Shown here piece by piece: positions 18,003-27,349 of a stretch of 64,000 nucleotides of DNA. The stretch covers positions 186,001 through 250,000 of the forward strand of contig BGKB01000040.1 of NCBI GenBank assembly GCA_003116975.1, written 5' to 3'. The position numbers and the translations under genes are program-made. The notes under the pieces are model-generated. The model had not been told where the DNA came from and ran no database searches. It saw only the letters and a program-made list of their open reading frames with translations. Every line of letters starts with the position of its first letter. The first letter of the stretch is position 1. This stretch comes from Aurantiochytrium sp. KH105 (taxonomy: Eukaryota; Sar; Bigyra; Thraustochytrida; Thraustochytriidae).

Positions 18003-18836
18003 ATGGACGTGGCCATGGAGCAATGGAAGCGGTTCGTGGAGACGGTGGACAAGGGGATTGTAGACTTTATGGAAGGCGAAAAGGCCAATGAGATGAATGC
18101 CGGCAAGCCGCTCATCTCCACCGAGGAGATGATGGCCCTCATTGTGGGCTACCTCGCCTTTGTTGTTTTTGGCTCGGGATTCATGAAGGCCTTTGTGGAG
18201 AAGCCTTTTGAGCTCAAGTACCTCAAGCTGGCCCACAACATTTTCCTTACTGGGCTTTCTATGTACATGGCCACCGAGTGCGCGCGCCAGGCGTACCTTG
18301 GCGGCTACAAGCTCTTTGGCAACCCCATGGAAAAGGGCAACGAGGCGCACGCACCGGGTATGGCCAACATCATCTACATTTTCTACGTGAGCAAGTTTCT
18401 CGAGTTCCTCGACACTGTGTTCATGATCCTCGGCAAGAAGTGGAAGCAGCTCAGCTTTTTGCACGTGTACCATCACGCGAGCATTAGCTTCATTTGGGGC
18501 ATCATCGCTCGTTTCGCTCCTGGCGGAGACGCATACTTTTCCACGATCTTGAACAGCTGCGTCCATGTCATGCTCTATGGCTACTACGCGTCTACCACGC
18601 TTGGCTACGGCTTCATGCGCCCTCTTCGTCCGTACATTACCACGATTCAGCTCACGCAGTTTATGGCCATGGTCGTCCAGTCCGTCTATGACTTTTACAA
18701 CCCTTGCGACTACCCGCAGCCTCTTGTCAAGCTTCTCTTTTGGTACATGCTCACCATGCTCGGCCTCTTTGGCAACTTCTTTGTGCAGCAGTACCTCAAG
18801 CCCAAGCCGGCCACCAAGAAGCAAAAGACCATCTAA
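18003..18836 (+). CDS. ELO: ELO-family long-chain PUFA elongase
   Basis: A 277-residue microsomal 3-ketoacyl-CoA synthase that adds two carbons to polyunsaturated acyl-CoA. The family motifs are all present: KFLEFLDTVF (131-140), the histidine box HVYHH (154-158), a MLYGYYA motif and TTIQLTQF. About seven hydrophobic segments lie between 40 and 265, and the C-terminal KKQKTI provides a dilysine-type ER retrieval signal. The whole sequence closely resembles the Thraustochytrium elongase (TaELO) I know from the literature, which acts on C18 delta-6 and C20 delta-5 substrates on the way to DHA, so a PUFA role is very likely; the exact chain-length preference is not readable. It starts with ATG at 18003. 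Confidence 0.95.
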   Translation: MDVAMEQWKRFVETVDKGIVDFMEGEKANEMNAGKPLISTEEMMALIVGYLAFVVFGSGFMKAFVEKPFELKYLKLAHNIFLTGLSMYMATECARQAYLGGYKLFGNPMEKGNEAHAPGMANIIYIFYVSKFLEFLDTVFMILGKKWKQLSFLHVYHHASISFIWGIIARFAPGGDAYFSTILNSCVHVMLYGYYASTTLGYGFMRPLRPYITTIQLTQFMAMVVQSVYDFYNPCDYPQPLVKLLFWYMLTMLGLFGNFFVQQYLKPKPATKKQKTI

Positions 18837-19273
18837 ATTGATCATAATTTGTTGCAGACTTGCACGTGTCGCCATCTCCTTTTCTTTGCTTGAAATCTCT
18901 CTCTCTCTCTCTCTCTTTATCAGCTTGCTCAACCAGCTTGCTTGCAAGTCGAAAACCATTTTACGTTGAATTCCAGATTTGGCTTTGTGGTCATCACGTC
19001 CACTTCGACGCTTTTCGGTCGTCGGCGGGACAGCTCGCTTGGTCCTGACCCAGACCATGGCTGCAAGGAAAGCCTTTGGAAGGAAGTCGCACGCGCGAAG
19101 ATGCTTGTTTGTTGTCATCGCAATCCCTGAAAGTAGAGACCAATCACACGAAAAGTCGTGATGACAGCAAGAAGTACACACCTTCGTTTGGCTACAACTT
19201 TGTTTTGTTTTCCCAATCGGAGCAGGCACAAGTGCAAACCTTTGTCCGCGGCAACGCGCACGGGCCAAGCCTC
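18837..19273. other. Elongase 3'UTR region with (CT)n
   Basis: A (CT)n microsatellite at 18897-18917 lies 60 bp after the elongase stop codon. The frame of the next gene is open upstream to 19076 but has no ATG before 19274. Confidence 0.5.
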
Positions 19274-20134
19274 ATGGCGGGCACCGCTGCCGGTCCCTCG
19301 GCCCTGCTACAAAGGCTTCAGACATTAACACAGCTTGCCGAGGCGCAACAGGCCGAGTTAGAACTGCAAACTAAAGTCTTGCCTGATGGCGCCAAGTACG
19401 TTGGTGACTTTCGCGAGGGCCCAGGGCGCGTGCCGCACGGGCAAGGCGAGCTCTGGAGACCTGGCGGCGTCCTTCAATATGATGGGGAGTGGCACGATGG
19501 TCTCATGCATGGCAAAGGCACCTATCACTTTGAGGACGGATCACAATGGCATGGCCAATTTTGCCGCAACGAGTTGCATGGCTTTGGCGAGTGGCGCCCG
19601 CCCTCGCAGGACGACAACGAGCTCTTTGGTAGCACAGCAATCATGTCACCTGTTGAAGAACCTGAGTCGCAGCAGACACGAATGGATGCGCGCCGCAAGC
19701 TCCGCGAGATCGCCAAGCGCAGACGAGCGGCTGCAAACGGAGACAAGGTAAAAACCAAGCTTGCAACCACATCACAGACAGATCAAACCCTCGTTTTCAA
19801 ATCGCCAACATCTACTCGATCAAAAAACGAGCCACCTCCAAGCCGCTATTCTGGACCAACCGAGCCCTGTGAGGTTTTCTTTCGGCATGGACAACGTATT
19901 TGTTCGCTGCAGGATCTCGAGAATGCTCGAATTGAAGTGCGAATTGCCAAGCAGATATACCACGGGACCATTGTGGACATGCGTAGGCGAAGAGGACCAA
20001 AATCGCGTCCGCAGCATCGCGTGCGCCTGGATCATCAGCCGGAAAAGTGCATGTGGATTGATCTCGCATTGTATCACTTTCGTGTCCTTCGGGCTCAGGG
20101 AAAACACTTTCATCTTTTCGATGCCCAAGAGTAG
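19274..20134 (+). CDS. MORN-repeat protein with SH3/Tudor-like C-terminus
   Basis: A 286-residue protein. Residues ~35-115 contain about four MORN repeats (LPDGAKYVGDFREG, HGQGELWRPGG, LQYDGEWHDGLMHGKGTYHFEDG, QWHGQFCRNELHGFGEW). MORN repeats bind membranes or act as rulers in cytoskeletal and axonemal proteins. A basic linker follows (~140-210). The C-terminal ~80 residues contain GTIVDMRRRRG, HRVRLD and MWIDLALYHFRVL, a pattern like the beta-barrel of Tudor/SH3-like domains, though this is only a visual guess. ATG at 19274; a longer reading would need a non-ATG start at 19076. A ciliary or basal-body role is possible but unproven. Confidence 0.75.
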   Translation: MAGTAAGPSALLQRLQTLTQLAEAQQAELELQTKVLPDGAKYVGDFREGPGRVPHGQGELWRPGGVLQYDGEWHDGLMHGKGTYHFEDGSQWHGQFCRNELHGFGEWRPPSQDDNELFGSTAIMSPVEEPESQQTRMDARRKLREIAKRRRAAANGDKVKTKLATTSQTDQTLVFKSPTSTRSKNEPPPSRYSGPTEPCEVFFRHGQRICSLQDLENARIEVRIAKQIYHGTIVDMRRRRGPKSRPQHRVRLDHQPEKCMWIDLALYHFRVLRAQGKHFHLFDAQE

Positions 20135-20286
20135 GACATAAGAAAGAGTGAACAGTGCACTGCCACTTCTCGCGGCCCTCTTTTTCAGCAAAACAGATGA
20201 TCCATTTGCGCGCGCCAGAGCTTTCAAACGTGTTCTATTTTATTTTCTTCTAGCAAAGGGGTCAAAGAAGTACGTACAACCTTGCA

Positions 20287-20372
<86 letters not shown>

Positions 20373-20465
20373 CTTCTTCTTTCCTCCTCTTTAATTTTAA
20401 CATCATCATGGTCGTAATGTTGCAAATGTCCAAAGTACCAACGTCGTTCAAAAATCTGCATTAAA
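20135..20465. other. Short convergent intergenic region
   Basis: 331 bp between the MORN gene (+) and the RGS gene (-), dominated by the (GCT)27 array. It probably contains both 3'UTRs. Confidence 0.6.
20289..20369. repeat. (GCT)27 / (AGC)27 trinucleotide array
   Basis: 81 uninterrupted bases, 27 perfect units, between two convergent genes. It reads as CTG repeats in the MORN 3' side and CAG repeats in the RGS 3' side. No interruption suggests recent or unstable length. Confidence 0.98.
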
Positions 20466-21257
20466 TTAATGTGCGGCCTTTGTCTCAGCGTCGTCGTCGA
20501 CTTTAAACTCGCCTCGACGACTTGTCATGCGCATGGCAGTGGCCGTTGCTAGACCGGGCGCCGAGCGAATTTCCAAGCTGCTCATGACCGATTCAAGCCC
20601 CTTGTGGTTAAGCGAGTTCAGGAACTCGCGAAAAAGGCCCTTCTCCATGTCACGAAAAACGTGACGTTGCGCCTCGACAAAAATACTATCCACAATCTGA
20701 TTGTCCTCTGTCTCGTAAAAGATGCGCTTGCGCAGACCGTCGAGCATGTCGCTCGGCACGCAAACCTCTGTAGGAGCATTTTCATCGAGATACTCTGTGA
20801 AAATGTGCTTGGCATGCAAGCGCATATCTGCCGCCGACGACCCAGTGATACCCAGCAGCCGATTGGGTTTCCAGTTCATGTTCTGGAAGGACTCGACAGC
20901 GTTCCAAAAGAGAATACCCTCGTTGACAAGTCGCACCGTTGCAAACGCGTAGAATAGCATCGTGGCACGTTCATTTTGAAGAATGCGCTCCAGAGAAATT
21001 GCAGTGTTCATTTCACCTTTGGAAGAGGCATCGCGGACTGCGTGGCCAATGTGCGTCCCTGTGACGCGGGACGTCTCAATCTTGGTCTTAATCTTGCCAA
21101 AGTTTGCGACGGTATCGGTGCCCTTCTTCGTGCCAGAGTCGTTCTTGCCACCAAAGTTCTCGTCATAGAGCTCTTGGATCTCCTCTCGGGTGAGCTGATC
21201 GCGCAGCTGCTGTCGCGCCGCAAAACCGGCCTCCAGCTTGCTCACGCGCCTGTTCAT
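20466..21257 (-). CDS. RGS-domain protein
   Basis: A 263-residue protein whose residues ~88-216 form a regulator-of-G-protein-signalling helical bundle: SLERILQNERATMLFYAF, EGILFWNAVESFQ, AKHIFTEYLDENAPTEVCVPSD and an amphipathic stretch to GLFREFLNS. RGS domains speed GTP hydrolysis by G-alpha subunits. The N-terminal 85 residues are charged and helical (an AARQQLRDQL coil) and may target the protein. The ATG at 21257 is the first in frame; the open frame to 21398 has no ATG. The 3' side contains the (AGC)27 array, about 97 bp after the stop. The domain is clear; the receptor or G protein is unknown. Confidence 0.88.
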   Translation of the reverse strand: MNRRVSKLEAGFAARQQLRDQLTREEIQELYDENFGGKNDSGTKKGTDTVANFGKIKTKIETSRVTGTHIGHAVRDASSKGEMNTAISLERILQNERATMLFYAFATVRLVNEGILFWNAVESFQNMNWKPNRLLGITGSSAADMRLHAKHIFTEYLDENAPTEVCVPSDMLDGLRKRIFYETEDNQIVDSIFVEAQRHVFRDMEKGLFREFLNSLNHKGLESVMSSLEIRSAPGLATATAMRMTSRRGEFKVDDDAETKAAH

Positions 21258-21850
21258 GGTTCTCTCGCTGGTGCTCCCTCGTACTCGCGATCTCACGCCG
21301 CGCCCGCGCTTGCGATCGCCGCGACAGGTTTCTGCACTCTCCCTACCGACCGAGACTAGGCCGAACAAGACGAGGCCAGGTCTCGCGCAGCGCGACAATG
21401 CGGAAGCTCGACCGATACAACAACAAACTGACAGTAAGAAAGACAGACTGACAGCCTGAGCTTATCAGACATTCAGTCCACTTTGTGTGAAAAGATGGAT
21501 TCCAAAGCTACCACCTGCGAACCCGCATGGTACAGATAAGGAGCCGAGGCTTTCTTCAGGAAGCAAGGTCTGTTCACTTGATCCATTCATTGCTGGCTTC
21601 GAGGCTTTGTTAGTGCTGTGGTAATTGCTTAGGCTCAACGCTCTGACGCGTTAGGCTATTCAAAGTGCACTTCACTCACTGACACGGACGCGAATCAGTC
21701 TGGAGTCCGAGAGAGACTTCGGTGATTCACGGAACGGACATATTTCAACGGCTACATTTAGTTAGTCGAGCTCCGTGCGCGAGCGACACGACTCCATTCC
21801 ACAGCTCGGACTCATGAGTCGAGCCGAGAACGGAAGACCAGGTGGGAATC
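21258..21850. other. Divergent upstream region, RGS (-) and EF-hand (+)
   Basis: 593 bp with no gene seen. Short similar stretches such as GACTC/GAGTC are frequent at 21700-21840, but I cannot define a repeat. Confidence 0.45.
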
Positions 21851-22248
21851 ATGAACGCTGCCTATGAGAAGCTTCTGAATGAGCTCTTTGACGAGCTCGA
21901 CGCCGACCGCAGCGAGTTCCTCGACGTGCGAGCATTTGCGCTCCTCGGCGAAGCCAGTACGTTCACAACAATGTAAAAAGCACGGCGTGAATATTCAAAG
22001 GGTACTGACACGCAGTAGTCAATGGCGTAAAGGTTCCCATGAATGAAGCCCAGGCACAGCTGGAAAGGGCTGACAAAGATGGGGACGGCATGGTTTCCCG
22101 TAGCGAGTGGATCGATTTTTCTGTCATTCTTGGACGCCTTGACGAGCATACCTTTACAAAGGTTATTGGAGGGTATCTGCAAACCGTCCGTAAGATCCAG
22201 GCAAAGCGACGCGCTCGCGCTGCAGCAGCCACCTTGGAAAGTAAATGA
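21851..22248 (+). CDS. Small EF-hand protein (two exons)
   Basis: Exon 1 is 21851-21956 (ATG at 21851); the intron starts GTACGT at 21957. Exon 2 begins at 22016 or 22019 and ends with TGA at 22246-22248, so the intron is only 59 or 62 bp. The spliced product is about 112 residues with two EF-hand-like helix pairs. The first loop, DADRSEFLDVRA, lacks the final acidic ligand; the second, DKDGDGMVSRSE, is canonical. It is probably a calcium sensor or buffer of the calmodulin superfamily with one working site, ending in a basic helix (KIQAKRRARAAAA). Splicing is inferred from the sites and from the shared reading frame; the exact acceptor is uncertain. Confidence 0.7.
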
Positions 22249-22516
22249 CGCTTGCAAATCGGAACGTGGAGGAAGCCAAATGTCGCATGGGACCAAAAGG
22301 AAATGCGGAAAAACCCTTTAAAGAATTGGAAATTAAAATTAAGGCGTGCATGGCAGGTCGTCAAGTAAGAGCTTGATGGATTAGATTCCTTTGCAAGATT
22401 CCGAGAGCGCAAGCGCGAGATTTCGCTTGAAAAAGGACAATACAAAGCACACAAGGATAAATGGTTATCTCTTCTTCGTTTCTCTCCTTCTCCATTATTC
22501 TTTCTTCTTTCGAATT

Positions 22517-24209
22517 TTAAAGCTTCGCCTCCTTCTTGCCGTCGACATAGCGGTATGCAGGGCTACGCATGGTCACGAGCTCCTCGGCGGAGCTGGGATG
22601 AAGGCCCACGGTAGAATCAAAGTCCTTCTTGGTGGCACCCATCTTCATGGCAATGGCGACGCTCTGGATCATCTCCGCTGCGTGCTCGCCGCAAATGTGC
22701 ACGCCAACGACACGATCGGACTCCGAGGCGACAATGATCTTCATGAGCATCTTGGTGTCAACGCCAGTGAGCGTGTGGAGCATAGGCTTAAAGGTCGACT
22801 TGAAGACAGTCACGTCCTTGTATTCCTCGACAGCCTGCTCCTCGGTCTGACCGCAGGACCCAATCTCGTTCTTGCCGGCAAAGACAGCCGACGGGACGTA
22901 CTCGTGGTCAGGCTTGCGGTCCATGCCGCCGTACACAGTATCCGCAAAGCAGTGGCCCTCCATGAGCGCCACGGGCGTGAGCTGAATGCGGTCAGTGACG
23001 TCACCAATGGCGAAAATGGTGTCCACGTTCGTCTTAGAGTACTCGTCGACAGGGATGGATCCATCCTTGCGCACCTCAACGCCCGCAAGGTCGAGACCGA
23101 GGTCCTCCGTCTTCGGGGTACGGCCGGTAGCCATGAGGACGCAGTCGGCCTCGACCTCGTCGCCAGCCTCAGTCGTGATCTTGAGAGTTCCGTCCGGGTT
23201 CTTCTCAATCTTGGCCGGGTTCGTGTTGAACTGAAGATCAATGTTGTCGAGCTTGGACATCTCGTCGGCAAGATGCTGGCGAACGTCGTCGTCGAATCCG
23301 CGCAAAAAGAGGTCGCGCCTGTACATGAGGGTGACCTTGGATCCAAAGCCTGCCATGATCATGGCAAACTCGACAGCAATGTAGCCGCCGCCGACGACCA
23401 CGAGGCGATCCGGGCGCTCCTTGAGATAGAAGATTTCGTTCGAGGTAATGGCCAGGTCCGCGCCCTCGATGCTCGGCTTGAAAGGCCAGCCACCAACAGA
23501 GATGAGCACACGCTCCGTCGTGAGGACCTCTTCCTTGCCGTCGGGGCCTGTAAGAACAACCTCGTGAGCGGACTTGAGGCGGCCGATGCCCTCAAAGGTC
23601 TCCACTCCGGCATTGCCCAGAATGCGGCCGTAGATGCCATTCAAGCGACTAATTTCCTTGTCCTTTTTCTCCATGAACGTGGACCAGTCGTGCGTCGGGT
23701 TCGAGATGCCGGACCAGCCGTATTGTTGGGCGGCGTGGAGATCGTGCGAAAAGAGCGAGCCGTAGACCATGAGCTTTTTCGGCACGCACTGCAAAAAGCC
23801 AAAAGGGAAAGAAAAAATGTCACGAGCAATGATAAACCCAGCGGCGTCAATTATCATGTGCGCAACTAAAAAGTGACACAAAACTACCCGGTTGAACTTA
23901 CGCCAACGTTTACGCAGGTGCCACCAATGGCAGCGTAGTGAGGCGGGCCATGGTGCATGGACGCTTCGATGAGGGCAACCTTGGCGCCATGGGTGGCAGC
24001 TGTTGTATTGTTTCCTCGTCAACGTTAGCTTTCTCCAATCCAACTTGATTTACTTTGCATTGCTCAGGTTTGCTTCACGAGAGCGCGCGCGCAAGTTTGT
24101 TTAAAAACGTACCGATGCGGGAGCCACGCACGCCGCCCGAGCCGCCGCCAATGACGATCAGGTCGTACATGTACTTGCCCTTGTTGGAGCCGCGCAGCAT
24201 GGCCGACAT
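22517..24209 (-). CDS. GSR: Glutathione reductase (three exons)
   Basis: Minus-strand exons are 24209-24113, 23999-23902 and 23788-22517, joined by introns of 113 bp each with GT-AG ends (GTACGT...CAG; GTAAGT...CAG). The 488-residue product has the FAD site (GGGSGG, residues 21-26), the redox pair in GGTCVNVGCVPKK (Cys 61 and 66), an NADPH fold VVGGGYIAVEFA with arginines in YRRDLFLRGFD, a second FAD motif (TIFAIGDVTD), and the C-terminal active-site HPSSAEELVTM. It reduces GSSG with NADPH to maintain the thiol pool. The N-terminus is short and gives no clear targeting peptide, suggesting a cytosolic form. Trypanothione reductase is less likely. Confidence 0.9.
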
Positions 24210-24990
24210 GGTGCAGGGGGGCTTTCTCAGAAGGATACTACGTCAACGCACAGCGACACAAACAGCGCTACGGCGAGTCGGCGGCGGACGAGCTTGGGCC
24301 TTGCACGGTCTGCTGCGCAAGGGCGAGACGCGGGCACAAGCGAGGGCGCGAGCGCGAGCGAGCGAGCGAGCGAGCGGGCGAGGTTCTTGGCGTTGAAGCT
24401 TTGCAGGCGGCGCTGATGAGCCTGGTGCCGCCGCGACGCCTGGGTTTTAGCGTTTGGCTACCTGTATCACTAGGACCGGAACACTCGGTAAAATTGAGCG
24501 GATGCGAGGCGACTTCGTCGCATGAAATATCAGCGAGATGGCCATCTCGATGCCGGCTTTCGTTGCCGCGCCGTGTTTCAACAGATTCCATCTCGGTGGG
24601 CGAGAACGACCGCAGGTGTCGCTGGCAAGAATCGTCATCGTCATCGTCGTCATCATTTGGGGCCAGCATCGGCAGCAGGAATGCCTTTGCCCGAGGTCAA
24701 AATGGTCTTTGCCCGAGGTCGAAAAAGCCGGCCAAATGTAACATCGAGATGATCATGGTGATGACGATAGCTAGGAGGCAGGCTGGTTGGCTTGTTGGTG
24801 AAGAGAATGGTCATGGTGGATGACGAATGATGAATGATAATGATGATGATGGTCAAAGTTCCAATTGGAGCGAGAAGCAAGTAGCAAGAAGCAAAGTAAA
24901 CGCCAAAACATCACATTTTGCATCCCTTCGAGATGTGCGTATATTTGCTTGAAGTAGGTGCACATTTATTTCTCTGACCTTGAAGGGGAT
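24210..24990. other. Upstream region of glutathione reductase, microsatellite-rich
   Basis: Contains a (GAGC)n run at ~24355-24377, and GAT/CAT-rich runs at ~24628-24654 and ~24825-24855. It also includes a repeated stretch TTTGCCCGAGGTC at ~24686 and ~24709. No gene supported. Confidence 0.5.
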
Positions 24991-25239
24991 TTACAGGTCG
25001 AAAATGTACACCTTGACTCCATCAAGCTTGACCGATGCATCACAGAGGTAGTCGATGGCCTGGGCCAGGAGCTGGTCGGTGGCGCAAAAAGGCTTTCCTC
25101 CGCGGCAACGTCGTTCGCATTCTTTGGCGTGCGCGTGGTCCGGGTCGAAGATTGCATCGTGATTGCCGGCAACGAGAACTCTATGTCGATGCGGCTGCGA
25201 TGCCATCCCGTCGACGAATCCCTTCGCCTCCTCGATGTC
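24991..25239 (-). pseudogene. Metallophosphoesterase fragment (likely remnant)
   Basis: The minus frame reads DIEEAKGFVDGMASQPH then HRVLVAGNHDAIFD and, after a Cys/Arg-rich part, AIDYLCDASVKLDGVKVYIFDL and a stop. The GNHD motif and the F-V-D-x-hydrophobic-x-S-Q-P-H lead-in fit the calcineurin-like phosphoesterase family of the MPPED1/MPPED2 type. The N-terminal metal-binding motifs (D-x-H and GD-x-T) are missing, since a stop precedes the matching frame, and the C-terminal GTPW/histidine part is missing after the stop. It lies in the 222 bp behind the PRPP synthetase stop. A broken gene copy is the simplest reading; an unrecognised exon of a spliced gene is the alternative. Confidence 0.45.
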
Positions 25240-25460
25240 GCTCGCACCTTACTCCGTTCTGTTGTTGCTGCTGCGGCTGTTGATGATGATGATATGTTTT
25301 TTCTTCTTCTTTTCATAAGGCCCAACTTTTGCTTGCCATGGCGCTCGTCTTCATGATGCGGCAATGGCAAAACAAAGTCAAACGAAGAATCTTGCAAAGA
25401 ATGGTAAGAAGGGGGGTATACCCAAGTTTTGTTGGTTTGTTATAATTTGACAGGCCTAAC

Positions 25461-26759
25461 CTATTTGGTCTCGTAGTGCATCTTACGGATGAGCTCGGAA
25501 ATCTCGGGTGCGACGGAAATAATCTCGAGCTTGTCGCCAAGCGCGGCCCGATCAGACTCACGCACAGGCACCGTGTTGAGCACAACGATCTTTTCGATAC
25601 CAGCCTTGGCGAGACGGGCCGCGGCCTCGCCGTTGAAAAGTGCGTGGCTGCAGTACACAGAAACGCTCTTGGCGCCAGCTGAATGAAGCGCGTCAATGGC
25701 AGCGCAGGTGGTTGATCCGGACTCCATAATGTCCTCAACGATAATGACGGACTTGCCTTTGACATTGCCAACGAGGTCGACGCTACGCGGCGTCGGCGTG
25801 CCATCCGGCGAAGGTGGTGGCGGAGTGCGAATGATGGTGGCAAGGTCGATGGGCGTGTCGAGCGCCTCCGAGAGCGCAACCTTGAAATTCTTCGCTTTTG
25901 TGAGGCAAGACGCGTGGGGCGAGACAACGGCGAGACCCTCGCTCTCCTCGGCCAAGTTTTTGATAATATTGGCCAACTCTCGCGGTACGAAATCGGCGGC
26001 GCGAAGCGTCTCGATGGGCGTCCGCTCGAAAAAGCCTTCGGCCATGCCTTGGCCCGGAGGATGAATGTCAACGGCAATGACGCTCTGCGCACCGGCAACC
26101 TCCATCATGCGCGCCACATCAGCAGCAGCAAGGTTGGAGCGCGCATAGTTCCAGTCCGTGCGGCTCTTGGTCGGCGCCGAGTGTGCGAGCGAGCGCATGT
26201 ATCCAAAGTAAGGAACCACAACGGTGACGCGCTTGGCGCTTGCATGCCGAGCGGCGCTCACCATGAGGAGAAGCTCCATGAGATTCTCGTTCACGGGCGG
26301 CGACGTAGGCTGCACGATGTAGACGTCCTTGCCTCGGACCGACTCGTCAAGCTTGACACTCACCTCGCCGTCCGCGAAGCGCTTCACGTTGGACCGTCCC
26401 ACAGAGACGCCGAGGTGCTGCGCAACCTCCTCGGCCAACGCAAGGTTGCTGTTTCCTGCAAACACCTTGAGCTCGCCGCAGCCGGGCGTAAAGTCATTGT
26501 TCAAAGAGCACAGGTGCGGTTTCTTGGCCGAGGACACGGGCTTGGTGCGCGACTGCGTCCGCATTGAGATCTGCGGCGTGCGCGGCTTCTCGTCCTCTGG
26601 GGTCGTCGTCTCCGCCTTGGCCTCGCAGCGGGCGCCAAGGTCCTGCTCGCCCGTCTCGCGGCTGGCGGGCCAGCTGTTTGCGAGCGCCACGGCGGTCGCC
26701 GCGCCGAGCGCCGAGGCTGCGGCGGCAGCCCCGCGTCGCGAGAACACCGCCCTCCGCAT
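25461..26759 (-). CDS. PRPP synthetase-like protein, organelle-targeted (?)
   Basis: A 432-residue protein with an Ala/Arg-rich N-terminus (MRRAVFSRRGAAAAASALGAAT) that looks like a mitochondrial presequence or transit peptide. The catalytic part begins near 95. It shows VKRFADGEVSVKL, GKDVYIVQPTSPPVNENLMELLLM, RVTVVVPYFGYMRS and the PRPP loop SVIIVEDIMESGSTT, all typical of ribose-phosphate diphosphokinases, which make PRPP for nucleotide, His and Trp synthesis. Two active-site places diverge. The flexible-loop region after PYFGY lacks the usual R-Q-D-R-K, and the ribose-phosphate motif VDLHxxQxQGFF is replaced by VDIHPPGQGMAEGFF. It may be a divergent isozyme or a regulatory PRPS-associated protein. 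ATG at 26759. Confidence 0.8.
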   Translation of the reverse strand: MRRAVFSRRGAAAAASALGAATAVALANSWPASRETGEQDLGARCEAKAETTTPEDEKPRTPQISMRTQSRTKPVSSAKKPHLCSLNNDFTPGCGELKVFAGNSNLALAEEVAQHLGVSVGRSNVKRFADGEVSVKLDESVRGKDVYIVQPTSPPVNENLMELLLMVSAARHASAKRVTVVVPYFGYMRSLAHSAPTKSRTDWNYARSNLAAADVARMMEVAGAQSVIAVDIHPPGQGMAEGFFERTPIETLRAADFVPRELANIIKNLAEESEGLAVVSPHASCLTKAKNFKVALSEALDTPIDLATIIRTPPPPSPDGTPTPRSVDLVGNVKGKSVIIVEDIMESGSTTCAAIDALHSAGAKSVSVYCSHALFNGEAAARLAKAGIEKIVVLNTVPVRESDRAALGDKLEIISVAPEISELIRKMHYETK

Positions 26760-27312
26760 TGCCTCTACGCAAGGAGGTCCTCTTGCCCACGCGCGCGCGC
26801 GGTATCCGCTCGCCGTTCGCCTGCTCAGGCTGCCGGCCGGTAGTGGTTTGCAAGCTTCTCCTCTTGCACTCACATCAGAGACAGAAATTGACAGAAATAG
26901 GATGGCCTACTACCATGGCTACAGGACAGGGACAGAGAAATAGGAAAAATAGACAACCGTGGTTGCTTTTATCATCCGCAACCAGAGAGGGTGCAAGAAT
27001 GAATCGCTGCCTGGCTGCAAGAGTTTTTCCTCACAAGATGCCGAGCGCACAAGCTCAAGGTCGAGCTTGGATACTCAAGCGCAGCAAAGTGTATGAAATA
27101 GACAAAGCTTTACTTTAGCCTTCTGCCCAAGAAAAGTTCTCGCGGTCGCGTCGGTTCTTTTGGTGAAAACAAATATACCAACAATTCCGGATGTCTACGC
27201 CTAGCCACGAGCAGTGTACGATATGATGGTGGAAATATCACCTTGTTGCACGCGCCGCCAATCAAATTGCAGTGCCAAGCACACAATTTTCTACTCGAAT
27301 CCACTAAGGTCC

Positions 27313-27349
<37 letters not shown>

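Noticed and set aside
17649-19268. 539-codon minus-strand frame over the elongase
   Set aside because: Antisense of the ELO gene; the product has no family pattern.
20289-20369. Poly-Ala, poly-Cys, poly-Gln or poly-Leu coding gene from the (GCT)27 array
   Set aside because: Every frame across the array is open only because of the repeat, with no other coding support; the array is intergenic.
22391-23869. 492-codon plus-strand frame across glutathione reductase
   Set aside because: Antisense shadow of a GC-rich conserved enzyme; no recognisable domain, and it overlaps the true coding exon fully.
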